8,760 nucleotides of DNA from an uncultured Collinsella sp. (GCA_905197385.1 CAJJYO010000054.1:1-8760); one strand, 5' to 3'. Shown: positions 1 to 6,785, counted from the stretch's first letter. Notes: generated by a model from the sequence alone, not told the origin. Translations and numbers: made by a program.

Positions 1-2062
1 GGAAACCCTGGAGGCGCCCGTTATCGCCGAGGTTACCGCCGAGCCGCGCATGCGCATGGCCTGGAACGGCGTCGCCATCGTCGATCTGTCCCGCGAGTTC
101 CTCAACTCCAACGGTGCGCCCAAGCACCAGGTCGCTCACGTGTGCGCCCGTAGCGTGTGGCAGCCCAGCTGGGCCGGCACCACGCTTGCCGAGCGTATGA
201 CCTCGCTTGTCACCGACCTCAACGTCGCCTCCAACAAGGGCCTTTCCGAGCGCTTCGACTCCACCATCGGCGCCGCGACCGTGCTTATGCCTTTTGGCGG
301 CAAGACACAGCTCACCCCGAGCTCGGCCATGGTCGCCAAGTTCCCCGTGGACGGCGAGACCACCACGGCAAGCGCCATGGCATGGGGCTTCAACCCCTAC
401 CTGATGGAGGCCGACCAGTTTGCGGGCGCCTACCTGTCCGTGGTTGAGTCCATCGCCAAGCTCGTGGCTGCCGGCTTTGAGCACAAGCGCGCCTATCTCT
501 CCTTCCAGGAATACTTTGAGCGTCTGCGCACTGAGGCCGAGCGCTGGGGCAAACCCATGGCTGCCGTCCTGGGTGCCCTTATGGCCCAGGTCGACCTGGG
601 TGCCGGCGCCATCGGCGGCAAGGACTCCATGAGCGGTTCGTTTGAGGACGAGGCCGGCGAGCTCAACGTTCCGCCGACCCTAATCAGCTTCGCTGTTGCC
701 GTGGGCCGTGCCGCCCGTGCCGTCTCGCCCGAGTTCAAGGGCCTGACGCATCGCGTCGTGCGCATCGCCCCCGCCACCTATGGCGAGGACTACCGCCCCG
801 ACGCCCAGCAGCTGCTCGCCGCGTTTGACGCCGTCGAGGCGCTCACTGCTACTGGTAACGCCCTGGCCATCTCCACGCCCGGCTACGGCTGCGGCGCCGA
901 GAGCCTCTTTAAGATGTGCGTCGGTAACCAGATCGGTATCGAGCTTGCCGAGGACGTGGACGTGGAGAGCCTCTTCACCCCGCTCTACGGCAGCTTTATC
1001 GTCGAGCTCGCCGAGGATGCCGAACTGCCCAAGGTCGCCGACGGCGTTGTCGTCGAGCCCCTGGGCACCACCGTCGAGGGCTATGTCATCGACACCGGCT
1101 CCGAGGTCATCGAGCTCGCCGAGCTCCAAGAGGCCTGGGAGAGCGGCATCGAGGGTGTCTTCGCCTACCGCAGCGCCGGCGAGACCCCCGAAGTCGAGAC
1201 CATCGACTTCCGCGCCAAGGACATCCACGTGTACGGCGGCGCCAAGATCGCCCGCCCGCGCGTGATCATCCCCGTGTTCCCCGGCACCAACTGCGAGTAC
1301 GACAGCGCCCGCGCCTTCCGTGCCGCCGGCGCCGAGGCCGACACCTTCGTGATCAACAACCTCACGCCCGAGGCCGTCGCCGAGAGCACCCACGAGCTTG
1401 CCCGCCGCATCCGTGCAAGTCAGATTGTCATGATCCCCGGCGGCTTCTCGGGCGGCGACGAGCCCGACGGCTCCGCCAAGTTCATCACGGCGTTCTTCCG
1501 CGCTCCCGAGGTCACCGAGGCAGTCCGCGACCTGCTCAAGGCCCGCGATGGCCTGATGCTGGGCATTTGCAACGGCTTCCAGGCCCTGGTCAAGCTCGGC
1601 CTGGTGCCCTATGGCGACATCGTCGACGCCACGCCGGATGCGCCCACGCTGACCTTTAACACCATCGGTCGCCACCAGAGCCGTCTGGTGCGCACCCGCA
1701 TCTCGTCCAACTTGTCCCCGTGGCTGTCGCAGTGCAGCCTGGACGACCCCTACACCGTCGCCATCAGCCACGGCGAGGGCCGCTTTGTCGCCAATGACGA
1801 AGTGCTCGCCCAGCTGATCGCCAACGGCCAGGTCGCCACGCAGTACGTGGGCGAGGACGGCAAGCCCAGCATGGATCTCTCCGTCAACCCCAACGGCTCC
1901 GCACTCGCCATCGAGGGTATCACGAGCCCCGACGGCCGCGTCCTGGGCAAGATGGGCCATGCCGAGCGTCGCGGCGACAACCTGTACCGCAACGTGCCCG
2001 AGCATGTCCCCGGCGATAAGTTCATGCCGATCTTTGAGAGCGGCGTAGCCTACTTCGCTTAA
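1..2062 (+). CDS. purL: Phosphoribosylformylglycinamidine synthase (FGAM synthase), C-terminal half, 5' end cut by window
   Basis: This enzyme converts FGAR, glutamine and ATP to FGAM in purine synthesis in the cytoplasm. The frame is open from base 2, so the ATG at 50 is internal and the gene starts left of the window. 686 residues are visible, roughly half of a single-chain PurL (about 1,200-1,300 aa in the family). The first ~400 residues are the second synthetase (AIR-synthase-like) half, with the conserved GGKDSMSG segment near 620. A class I glutaminase domain follows from about 1250: PVFPGTNCEYD, then the nucleophile elbow GICNGFQ (Cys codon 1568-1570), SHGEGRF near 1766, and the catalytic His and Glu of GHAER (codons 1958-1960 and 1964-1966). 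The C-terminus FESGVAYF is typical of the clostridial-type single-chain enzyme. All glutaminase catalytic residues are intact. It ends with TAA, followed by a strong terminator. Confidence 0.97.
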   Translation, partial: ETLEAPVIAEVTAEPRMRMAWNGVAIVDLSREFLNSNGAPKHQVAHVCARSVWQPSWAGTTLAERMTSLVTDLNVASNKGLSERFDSTIGAATVLMPFGGKTQLTPSSAMVAKFPVDGETTTASAMAWGFNPYLMEADQFAGAYLSVVESIAKLVAAGFEHKRAYLSFQEYFERLRTEAERWGKPMAAVLGALMAQVDLGAGAIGGKDSMSGSFEDEAGELNVPPTLISFAVAVGRAARAVSPEFKGLTHRVVRIAPATYGEDYRPDAQQLLAAFDAVEALTATGNALAISTPGYGCGAESLFKMCVGNQIGIELAEDVDVESLFTPLYGSFIVELAEDAELPKVADGVVVEPLGTTVEGYVIDTGSEVIELAELQEAWESGIEGVFAYRSAGETPEVETIDFRAKDIHVYGGAKIARPRVIIPVFPGTNCEYDSARAFRAAGAEADTFVINNLTPEAVAESTHELARRIRASQIVMIPGGFSGGDEPDGSAKFITAFFRAPEVTEAVRDLLKARDGLMLGICNGFQALVKLGLVPYGDIVDATPDAPTLTFNTIGRHQSRLVRTRISSNLSPWLSQCSLDDPYTVAISHGEGRFVANDEVLAQLIANGQVATQYVGEDGKPSMDLSVNPNGSALAIEGITSPDGRVLGKMGHAERRGDNLYRNVPEHVPGDKFMPIFESGVAYFA

Positions 2063-2076
2063 TGCGTCCCATCGGG

Positions 2077-2082
2077 TACAAT
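2077..2082 (+). promoter_or_regulatory. Possible -10 box (TACAAT) between purL and the EamA gene
   Basis: TACAAT differs by one base from the TATAAT consensus and lies 15 bases after the purL stop. A matching -35 is poor: TTCGCT at 2054-2059 with 17-base spacing, inside the purL end. A transcript starting near 2089 would run almost at once into the terminator hairpin at 2099-2136. If this box is real, expression of the downstream transporter would have to pass that hairpin. It may instead be chance. Confidence 0.25.
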
Positions 2083-2098
2083 CCCCTCGGGTAACAAC

Positions 2099-2136
2099 AC
2101 CCGCTACCGGCACCCCCGGTGGCGGGTTCTTTTTTG
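2099..2136 (+). terminator. Rho-independent terminator after purL
   Basis: ACCCGCTACCGG (2099-2110) pairs with CCGGTGGCGGGT (2116-2127) as a 12-bp stem with one G-U pair. The loop is five bases (CACCC), and TTCTTTTTT follows at 2128-2136. This is a textbook intrinsic terminator, placed 37 bases after the purL stop and 24 bases before the next start codon. Most likely it ends the purL transcript. It could also act as an attenuator for the EamA gene if a promoter lies just upstream. Confidence 0.9.
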
Positions 2137-2160
2137 CTTCGCGCATGTAGGAAGGACACC

Positions 2161-3095
2161 ATGGAAAGCCGCAAACCGTATCTCGCCACCCTGCCCGGGC
2201 TCATCCTGGGCTGCCTCGTCTGCTGCGCGCTCTGGGGATCGGCTTTCCCCTGCATCAAGATCGGCTACGCGCTCTTTGGTATCCCGGCGCACGATAGCGC
2301 CTCGCAACTGCTTTTTGCAGGTTTGCGCTTCACACTTGCCGGTATGCTGGTCATTGTTGGCATGAGTGTGGCCCAGCGCCGTCCGCTCGTTCCGCAAGTG
2401 CGCGATATCAAGCCCATCTGCATCCTGTCTCTCTTCCAGACTATCGGACAGTACTTCTTTTTCTACCTGGGACTCTCGCGCGCCAGCGCCATGTCGAGCT
2501 CCATCATCGAGGCCAGCGCCAACTTCCTCGCAATCCTCTTTGCCGCCCTGGCATTTCACACCGAGAAGCTCAATACGGCCAAGGTGCTGGCTGTGTGCTG
2601 GGCTTTGCCGGCGTTGCGCTCGTCAACCTTTCGGGCGCGGATGGCACCTTTGGCTTTACGCTCGACGGTGAGGGCTTTATCTTGGCTTCCACTGTTGCGG
2701 GCGCCCTATCGACCTGTCTCATTGGCATCTTCTCGCGCGAGCATGACGGCGTCTTGCTTGCCGGGTGGCAGTTCTTGGTCGGCGGCCTGGTCCTCACCGC
2801 CATCGGCTTTTTGATGGGTGGCACGCTCTCCCCCACGGCGATTGTCCCCGCTATCGCGCTCATCATCTACTTGGCGCTTATCTCCGCCGTCGCGTACTCG
2901 CTATGGTCGCGCCTGCTTGCCGTCAACCCTGTCAGCCGCGTCTCGGTCTTTGGGTTTATGAACCCCGTCTTTGGTGTGCTGCTGAGCGCGCTGCTGCTCG
3001 GCGAGGGCGCTGGCACGAGCCCCGTTACCGTCATCGTTGCCCTGCTGTTGGTCTGCGGCGGCATCATCATCGTCAACAAACCCAAAAAAGCCTAG
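2161..3095 (+). pseudogene. EamA/DMT-family transporter, broken by a one-base deletion near 2590
   Basis: This is an inner-membrane drug/metabolite transporter-type permease of two EamA repeats, substrate unknown. The ATG at 2161 has a good ribosome binding site, AGGAAGG (2149-2155), five bases upstream. Frame 1 encodes the first repeat (MESRKPYLATLPGLILGC..., including the WGSAFPCIKIG motif near the start) to about residue 143, then turns into non-membrane sequence and stops at 2814. The frame starting at 2595 carries the second repeat (LGFAGVALVNLSG to ...IIIVNKPKKA) to the TAG at 3093-3095. Adding one G to the GG at 2589-2590 gives VLGCVLGFAGVALVNL, a normal fifth segment of repeat 1, and restores an intact 311-aa protein, the usual family length. 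No slippery heptamer for programmed -1 frameshifting is visible. It is either a young pseudogene or a sequencing/assembly error. Membrane topology and family are clear; the substrate is not. Confidence 0.85.
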
Positions 3096-3194
3096 CGAGC
3101 TCACCTTTTAGAGAGGGTGTTCGCACACTTTAGCTTAATGGAGTACATCGGTGAGCTGAGGGCCACCACGCACACTAGCGTTCGCCCCTTTTTT
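3096..3194. other. Intergenic region between convergent genes, with a wide inverted repeat
   Basis: These 99 bases separate the end of the EamA gene from the end of the minus-strand cyclase. AGCTCACC (3098-3105) and GGTGAGCT (3150-3157) form an 8-bp inverted repeat with a 44-base loop. T tracts are poorly placed: TTTTTT at 3189-3194 on the plus strand is 31 bases past the repeat, and on the minus strand a T6 run lies inside the EamA gene at 3085-3090. A terminator for either gene is possible but not convincing. Confidence 0.3.
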
Positions 3195-4337
3195 CTAGCG
3201 TATCTGGACGCCGGCTTTCTTTTTCTCGGCCTTGACGCGGTAGAGCTCCGCGTCGGCAGCGCGAAGCAAGTCTTGCCAGGTATCGACACCATCACCGACC
3301 CGTGCGTAGCCGATGGACATCCGCAATGCATACGGCACCTCGGCATGCGCGAGCTCGTCGTTGATTGTCGCGCACAGATGCATGATATCCTGTTCCGCCG
3401 CTGCCTTTTGGAGCACCACGAACTCATCGCCACCATAACGCGCGATAAAGCCACCAGACGCCGAGCAGACATCCTTGAGCGCCGTCGCAACAACCTGAAG
3501 AGCATGGTCGCCCTCCACATGTCCATAGCGATCGTTAATCTGCTTAAAGCCGTCAGCGTCCATCATAAGCAGATATACATCTTCGGCCTGATCCACATTT
3601 GAAAAGAGCGACAGCATATAGGTCTCAAAACGGTTGCGGTTGTTGAGTCCAGTCAACGGGTCAGTCGAGATCAGTTGCTCCTGGCAGATGATATAGAGCA
3701 GCAACATGCTAATCATTATGCCGACACAAAGGCCAGGCACCGAGTATACGATCTGAAAGGTACCGCCCACCAGGGCCGGAATGGCGAAAAAAGCCAAGGT
3801 TCGATAGATAGCCTTCGTCTGCAGGCTCTCGACCCTACGAGATTGCACAAACGCATGCAGGGACGTATGTATAACGTAACAGTAGCTGACAATGGGCTGG
3901 ATCATATAGGCAAAGCCGCGACGATACACGCCCTGCGAATCGATATAGAACAAGGCGTGCGTCCAGTAACTGGTAAAAGCCAGCACGACCACCAGAGCCG
4001 TAGGCAACGTTACAAGCACCACCCTATAGCGCGAGGTCACAAGGCGAGAGCCCTGCATCGTCTCGGAATAGATAAACCAAATGAGACACGCGATGGCAAA
4101 GAGCGAAAACGAAACCGCGTTGGAAATCCAGTTGGCAGCAATACCCAACGTGCCGTCCGCACCATCCGAAAGCGTCCAGATCATATCGAATAATATGTAC
4201 GCGGCAGAGGTGTAGCCAAGCATGCTAAACAATAGCTGCAGGGTGCTCGAGAACAAAGAGCGACGACTTCGCGCGGCAAGCCCGATAAGAACAATCATGC
4301 ATAGCAGGAATATCTCAATCTTGAGTGCCTTAACCAC
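3195..4337 (-). CDS. Membrane-bound GGDEF-domain diguanylate cyclase
   Basis: It is predicted to condense two GTP into cyclic di-GMP at the inner face of the membrane. About seven hydrophobic segments span residues 7-218 (approximately 7-22, 33-54, 71-90, 105-123, 143-161, 178-197, 200-218) and form an integral membrane sensor region with no motif I recognise. A full-length GGDEF domain follows (about 219-378): DPLTGLNNR from 226, the metal-ligand Asp260 in MMDADGF, N268/D269 in the INDRYGH segment, and the signature RYGGDEF with GGDEF at 302-306. The active site is therefore intact. The RxxD inhibitory site usually found just before the signature is absent (the sequence there is SASGGFIA). 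I prefer the GTG at 4337 (380 aa), which has AAGGGA (4347-4352) nine bases upstream. A TTG at 4355 would add six residues but lacks a ribosome binding site. By eye, A/T-ending codons are more frequent here than in purL. Its signal and target are unknown. Confidence 0.93.
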   Translation of the reverse strand: MVKALKIEIFLLCMIVLIGLAARSRRSLFSSTLQLLFSMLGYTSAAYILFDMIWTLSDGADGTLGIAANWISNAVSFSLFAIACLIWFIYSETMQGSRLVTSRYRVVLVTLPTALVVVLAFTSYWTHALFYIDSQGVYRRGFAYMIQPIVSYCYVIHTSLHAFVQSRRVESLQTKAIYRTLAFFAIPALVGGTFQIVYSVPGLCVGIMISMLLLYIICQEQLISTDPLTGLNNRNRFETYMLSLFSNVDQAEDVYLLMMDADGFKQINDRYGHVEGDHALQVVATALKDVCSASGGFIARYGGDEFVVLQKAAAEQDIMHLCATINDELAHAEVPYALRMSIGYARVGDGVDTWQDLLRAADAELYRVKAEKKKAGVQIR

Positions 4338-4402
4338 TAGACGCCATCCCTTCAATATCCGAATGGTCAGAATCGCCCAATTCGAATCAGGGCAATAAAC
4401 AC

Positions 4403-4427
4403 CCCTTTACTCCGCAGGGGTAAAGGG
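4403..4427 (-). other. Hairpin in the leader of the cyclase gene
   Basis: CCCTTTAC (4403-4410) and GTAAAGGG (4420-4427) pair exactly, and the inner bases extend the stem to 11 bp with a three-base loop (one G-U pair). It lies just downstream of the likely -10 box at 4429-4434, so on the minus strand it would form at or near the 5' end of the cyclase mRNA. A stretch GTGTTTATT follows, too weak for a clear terminator. It could be a stabilising 5' hairpin, a protein operator, or part of a double terminator for the upstream permease gene. Confidence 0.5.
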
Positions 4428-4428
4428 A

Positions 4429-4434
4429 ATCATA
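4429..4434 (-). promoter_or_regulatory. Likely -10 box (TATGAT) for the cyclase gene
   Basis: Read on the minus strand the hexamer is TATGAT, one base from consensus, about 92 bases upstream of the GTG start. The best -35 candidate, TTGCAG, is 19 bases upstream and only a half match. It would sit in the loop of the large hairpin at 4439-4480. The region between the permease stop and the cyclase start is otherwise free of coding sequence, which supports a separate cyclase promoter. Confidence 0.4.
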
Positions 4435-4438
4435 GCAA

Positions 4439-4480
4439 AGCGCCCGAACATCACTGCAAAACAGTTTCTGTTCGGGCGCT
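4439..4480 (-). terminator. Large perfect inverted repeat; probable terminator after the permease gene
   Basis: AGCGCCCGAACA (4439-4450) and TGTTCGGGCGCT (4469-4480) form a perfect 12-bp stem. An extra ACTG/CAGT pairing inside the 18-base loop makes the whole element one long hairpin. On the minus strand it lies about 46 bases past the permease stop and is followed by TTTGCTAT, a short and imperfect U tract. It most likely ends permease transcription. The stem also covers the space expected for the -35/-10 interval of the cyclase promoter, so a role as operator is an alternative. Confidence 0.6.
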
Positions 4481-4516
4481 CGGACGGCGCGAATTGCACG
4501 CCGGAATCAATTATCG

Positions 4517-4530
4517 GTAACGGCCGTTAC
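4517..4530. repeat. 14-base perfect palindrome over the permease stop codon
   Basis: GTAACGGCCGTTAC is its own reverse complement and includes the permease stop codon (4527-4529). There is no loop, so it is unlikely to be a terminator. It could be a dimeric protein-binding site or a chance arrangement. Confidence 0.3.
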
Positions 4531-5549
4531 TCGCCATCGATGTCGGTCGCGACGGCCTCCTCGATGGCCTCGACACCGGCAGGCGACAGGTCCTCCTTGC
4601 CCTGGCAGAACTTCTTGTCGACCCAGCCGGTCAGAATCGGAGCCATGATTGCCGTGATGATAACGGCAGTGGCGATCTGGGCGTACGCGGTGGGCGCAAG
4701 CTCGGCGTAGCGCGGCGCGACCTCGGCGAGAGCAACCGGCGTGGTCATAGCCGTGCCGGCGATGGTGGAACAAGCCACGGCAGCCTTGCCGTTACCACCG
4801 CACAGGCGCTCGAACGCAAAGGTGATGGGACCGACGACAAACAGCGTGACAAGGCCCAGCAAGATGCCGGAAATACCACCGGCGATGAAGCTCGAAAGGC
4901 TCATGGACGCACCGAGCTGAAAACCAATTACAGCGATCGCGGGATTGGCGCCGGGAACCAGCAGGTTCTTGATAAACGGGAACAGGTTGCCCAGAACCAT
5001 GCCGATAACGAGCGGCAAAATGGAGCCGATGATAGTACCGACAGGGATGTTGGCAAGACCCGAAACACCAAGGATGATCATCGTGACGGCGGGGCCGGCC
5101 GTAAAGAACAGGATACCGACGGCGCCCTGCTCGGACTCATCGCCGAACTCGCCCATGATGCCCGTATAGAGCGCCATGTTGCAAAACGTAATGCCGCCGA
5201 TGATAGACACGGAGCTCAGACCCAGGAAGTTGTCGTTAAAGAAATATGCCACGCCTAGGCCGAGAGCCGCTGCGACGACCAGCTTGGGAATCAGCACGAC
5301 GATACCGGTCTTGATGGCGCCCGGCGTGGACTTAAAGCTGATGCCGGCGCCCACGAACAGCAGGATCGCGGCGACGATGGTATTGGAGCCACCGCGGCAG
5401 GCAGCCGTAAAGAAGCCGCCGATCTCAAAAACCTGCGGGCAGAAGGTGTTGAGCAAAAGACCGACGATCATCGGATAGATCATGATGTCGCCCGGGATGC
5501 GCGGAACCTTGAATTTCTTTTGCTCGTTGGCAGTCGCTTCCTGTGCCAT
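4527..5549 (-). CDS. kdgT: 2-keto-3-deoxygluconate permease (KdgT family)
   Basis: This is an inner-membrane secondary carrier, by family a proton-coupled importer of 2-keto-3-deoxygluconate (KDG) from pectin, alginate-like or glycosaminoglycan breakdown. The 340-aa protein has about ten hydrophobic segments after a short charged N-terminus. Family landmarks are RIPGDIMIYP (17-26) and LLLNTFCP (31-38), which match the N-terminal repeat region of E. coli KdgT; NMALYTGIMGEFG (124-136); AGPAVTMIILG (151-161); and GGNGKAAVACSTIAGTAMTTP (from 251) followed by VALAE. Length agrees with the family (~330 aa). I chose the ATG at 5549, with a GGGGG tract (5554-5558) just upstream; an upstream TTG at 5579 would run through a hairpin and lacks a ribosome binding site. 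It lies 150 bases downstream of azlD on the same strand, far enough for its own promoter. No KDG kinase, aldolase or uronate gene is in the window, so the substrate rests on family membership alone. Confidence 0.92.
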   Translation of the reverse strand: MAQEATANEQKKFKVPRIPGDIMIYPMIVGLLLNTFCPQVFEIGGFFTAACRGGSNTIVAAILLFVGAGISFKSTPGAIKTGIVVLIPKLVVAAALGLGVAYFFNDNFLGLSSVSIIGGITFCNMALYTGIMGEFGDESEQGAVGILFFTAGPAVTMIILGVSGLANIPVGTIIGSILPLVIGMVLGNLFPFIKNLLVPGANPAIAVIGFQLGASMSLSSFIAGGISGILLGLVTLFVVGPITFAFERLCGGNGKAAVACSTIAGTAMTTPVALAEVAPRYAELAPTAYAQIATAVIITAIMAPILTGWVDKKFCQGKEDLSPAGVEAIEEAVATDIDGE

Positions 5550-5560
5550 GAAACCCCCAT

Positions 5561-5576
5561 TTCCGCTGACGCGGAA
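5561..5576 (-). promoter_or_regulatory. Short inverted repeat directly upstream of the kdgT ribosome binding site
   Basis: TTCCGC (5561-5566) and GCGGAA (5571-5576) form a perfect 6-bp stem with a four-base loop, ending two bases before the GGGGG tract that serves the ATG at 5549. As DNA it has the shape of an operator for a dimeric repressor. As RNA it would be a small hairpin next to the ribosome binding site. Either would suit control of a carbohydrate-uptake gene. The match to any known regulator motif is not established. Confidence 0.4.
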
Positions 5577-5699
5577 CAAAAGCCCACGTCATGCTTTGCT
5601 ACAGTAAAGTTTGACCATGGTACCAGAAGAAATAGACCAGCTCGGTGAAAAATTCGACAAGTTGGGATGGAACGAGATTCGGCGCCCGCGACGCCACCC

Positions 5700-6023
5700 C
5701 TATATAAGGCTCAAGACAATATAGAGTACGATGCCCGAGACGCAGCACCACAGCATCGATTTTGTCTTGACCGCCACGACCACGACGCCGACGGCCGCAA
5801 TCCAGGGAACCAAGGCAGGCCAGAGTCCCGCGTCGAACGCGCCGGGGCTCACCAAGTCGTTGGCGACCAGCGCGGCAAAGGCAGCGGGCGGGATATAGCC
5901 CAGGGCCTCGGTAATGCGGGGCGACAGGGTCCGCCCGCGCAAGGCGAACGCCGGCGCGATGCGAAAGAACGCGATAGCAGCCCACGACGACAGCCACAGA
6001 ACCAAGAACTCGTTAACGGGCAT
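5700..6023 (-). CDS. azlD: AzlD-family small subunit of amino-acid exporter
   Basis: This is the small membrane partner of AzlC. In the family (Bacillus AzlCD, E. coli YgaZH, Corynebacterium BrnFE) the pair exports branched-chain amino acids and sometimes methionine. It has 107 aa, the usual length, and four hydrophobic stretches (about 7-23, 42-59, 68-87, 90-106). Visible family features are FFRIAPAFALRG (19-30), IPPAAFAALV (44-53) and the KTKSMLWCCVSGI segment (86-98), which parallels the late basic/polar turn of AzlD proteins. The ATG at 6021-6023 lies inside the end of azlC and has AGAGG (6032-6036) eight bases upstream, so the two are translationally coupled. It ends with TAG at 5700-5702. 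Confidence 0.92.
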   Translation of the reverse strand: MPVNEFLVLWLSSWAAIAFFRIAPAFALRGRTLSPRITEALGYIPPAAFAALVANDLVSPGAFDAGLWPALVPWIAAVGVVVVAVKTKSMLWCCVSGIVLYIVLSLI

Positions 6024-6705
6024 CGCGGGCACCTCTTCCGTCAAATACAGCATCGCACGCCAACGCAATGGCAATGCCGGCCACGACGCTTGCCGGCACG
6101 GCAATATTCGTGAGGCCCAAGAACTTGCATACGGCGACGGACACCGCGCCCGAAACCGCCGCGACAACGTTGCCGCGCGACAGCCGCTGCGAAAAGAGCA
6201 GGCAGATAAAGAGCGAGGTGCAGACAAAGGCTGCAATGGCGGTGGGAACATCGACAACGGCGCCGACGATGGTGCCCATCGTACACGAAACGCCCCATGT
6301 TGCGATGAGGATCACGTTGAGCACAAAGGACTCGCGCGGGCCCCAATCCTCCCCTTCAACCAACTTGGCAAGCGAGATGCCATATGCCTCCTCGGTAAGT
6401 GTCGCGGCAACAGCCAGCGTCTGACGCTTCGAGGCACCCGTCAGATGCGGCGCGATCGATGCCGAGTAAAGCGCAAAACGCGAGGAGATGGCGGCAACGC
6501 TCGCGATAATCGAAGGTGCCGGCACGTCCGCCAGCCAAAGATTGCAGATCATAAACTGGCCGCTGCCCGTCACAAACGTGCTGCTCAGGGCAAAGACCAT
6601 CCAGGGCTCCATTCCCGTCTGCCCCATGATCATTCCGCACGGCGCGCCTATTGCAACATAGGTAAGCATCACCGGCCAGACGGTTCTAACGATTTTGAAC
6701 ACCAT
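6013..6705 (-). CDS. azlC: AzlC-family large subunit of amino-acid exporter
   Basis: This is the large integral-membrane subunit of a two-component branched-chain amino-acid-type exporter, acting with the product of the overlapping azlD. It has 230 aa, normal for the family. The N-terminal signature GAPCGMIMGQTG (20-31) and the TFVTGSGQFM segment (43-52) match AzlC's glycine-rich first repeat; SSRFALYSASIAPHL (74-88) is the conserved RxxLYxxxxxxH region; EEAYGISL follows at 105-112. Hydrophobic segments continue to about residue 218, followed by a short charged tail. I chose the ATG at 6705, where AzlC homology begins; an upstream TTG at 6774 would add 23 polar residues unlike the family. The ribosome binding site there is modest (AGGA, about ten bases upstream). 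The azlD start lies 11 bases inside its end. No Lrp/AsnC-type regulator (AzlB) is next to it, and the exported substrate cannot be told from sequence. Confidence 0.93.
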   Translation of the reverse strand: MVFKIVRTVWPVMLTYVAIGAPCGMIMGQTGMEPWMVFALSSTFVTGSGQFMICNLWLADVPAPSIIASVAAISSRFALYSASIAPHLTGASKRQTLAVAATLTEEAYGISLAKLVEGEDWGPRESFVLNVILIATWGVSCTMGTIVGAVVDVPTAIAAFVCTSLFICLLFSQRLSRGNVVAAVSGAVSVAVCKFLGLTNIAVPASVVAGIAIALACDAVFDGRGARDAR

Positions 6706-6785
6706 ACGCTTCTCATCCTGACAAGGTCTCCGAGCCGCATGTAGCGATACGGCAGAATCATCATCCGACAGCAACCGAGTTCACC

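Noticed and set aside
680..2146. A 488-codon open frame on the minus strand opposite purL
   Set aside because: It lies opposite a secure purL, is built of repetitive Gly/Ala/Val/Asp-rich sequence typical of the antisense of GC-rich codons, and has no recognisable motif.
2580..2600. Programmed -1 ribosomal frameshift as the explanation of the split EamA gene
   Set aside because: No X XXY YYZ slippery heptamer is visible at the junction, and the restored protein needs exactly one missing base in a GG run, which fits a deletion or base-call error better.
3111..3135. GTG-TTCG-CAC mini-hairpin as a terminator for the EamA gene
   Set aside because: The stem is only three to four base pairs and no proper T run follows.
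3675..4193. A 172-codon plus-strand frame opposite the diguanylate cyclase
   Set aside because: The minus-strand frame contains a full GGDEF domain and membrane helices; the plus frame is Arg/His-rich shadow sequence without a ribosome binding site.
5914..6744. A 276-codon plus-strand frame opposite azlC and azlD
   Set aside because: The minus strand carries clear AzlC and AzlD families; the plus frame is low-complexity Arg/Gly/Asn-rich shadow sequence.
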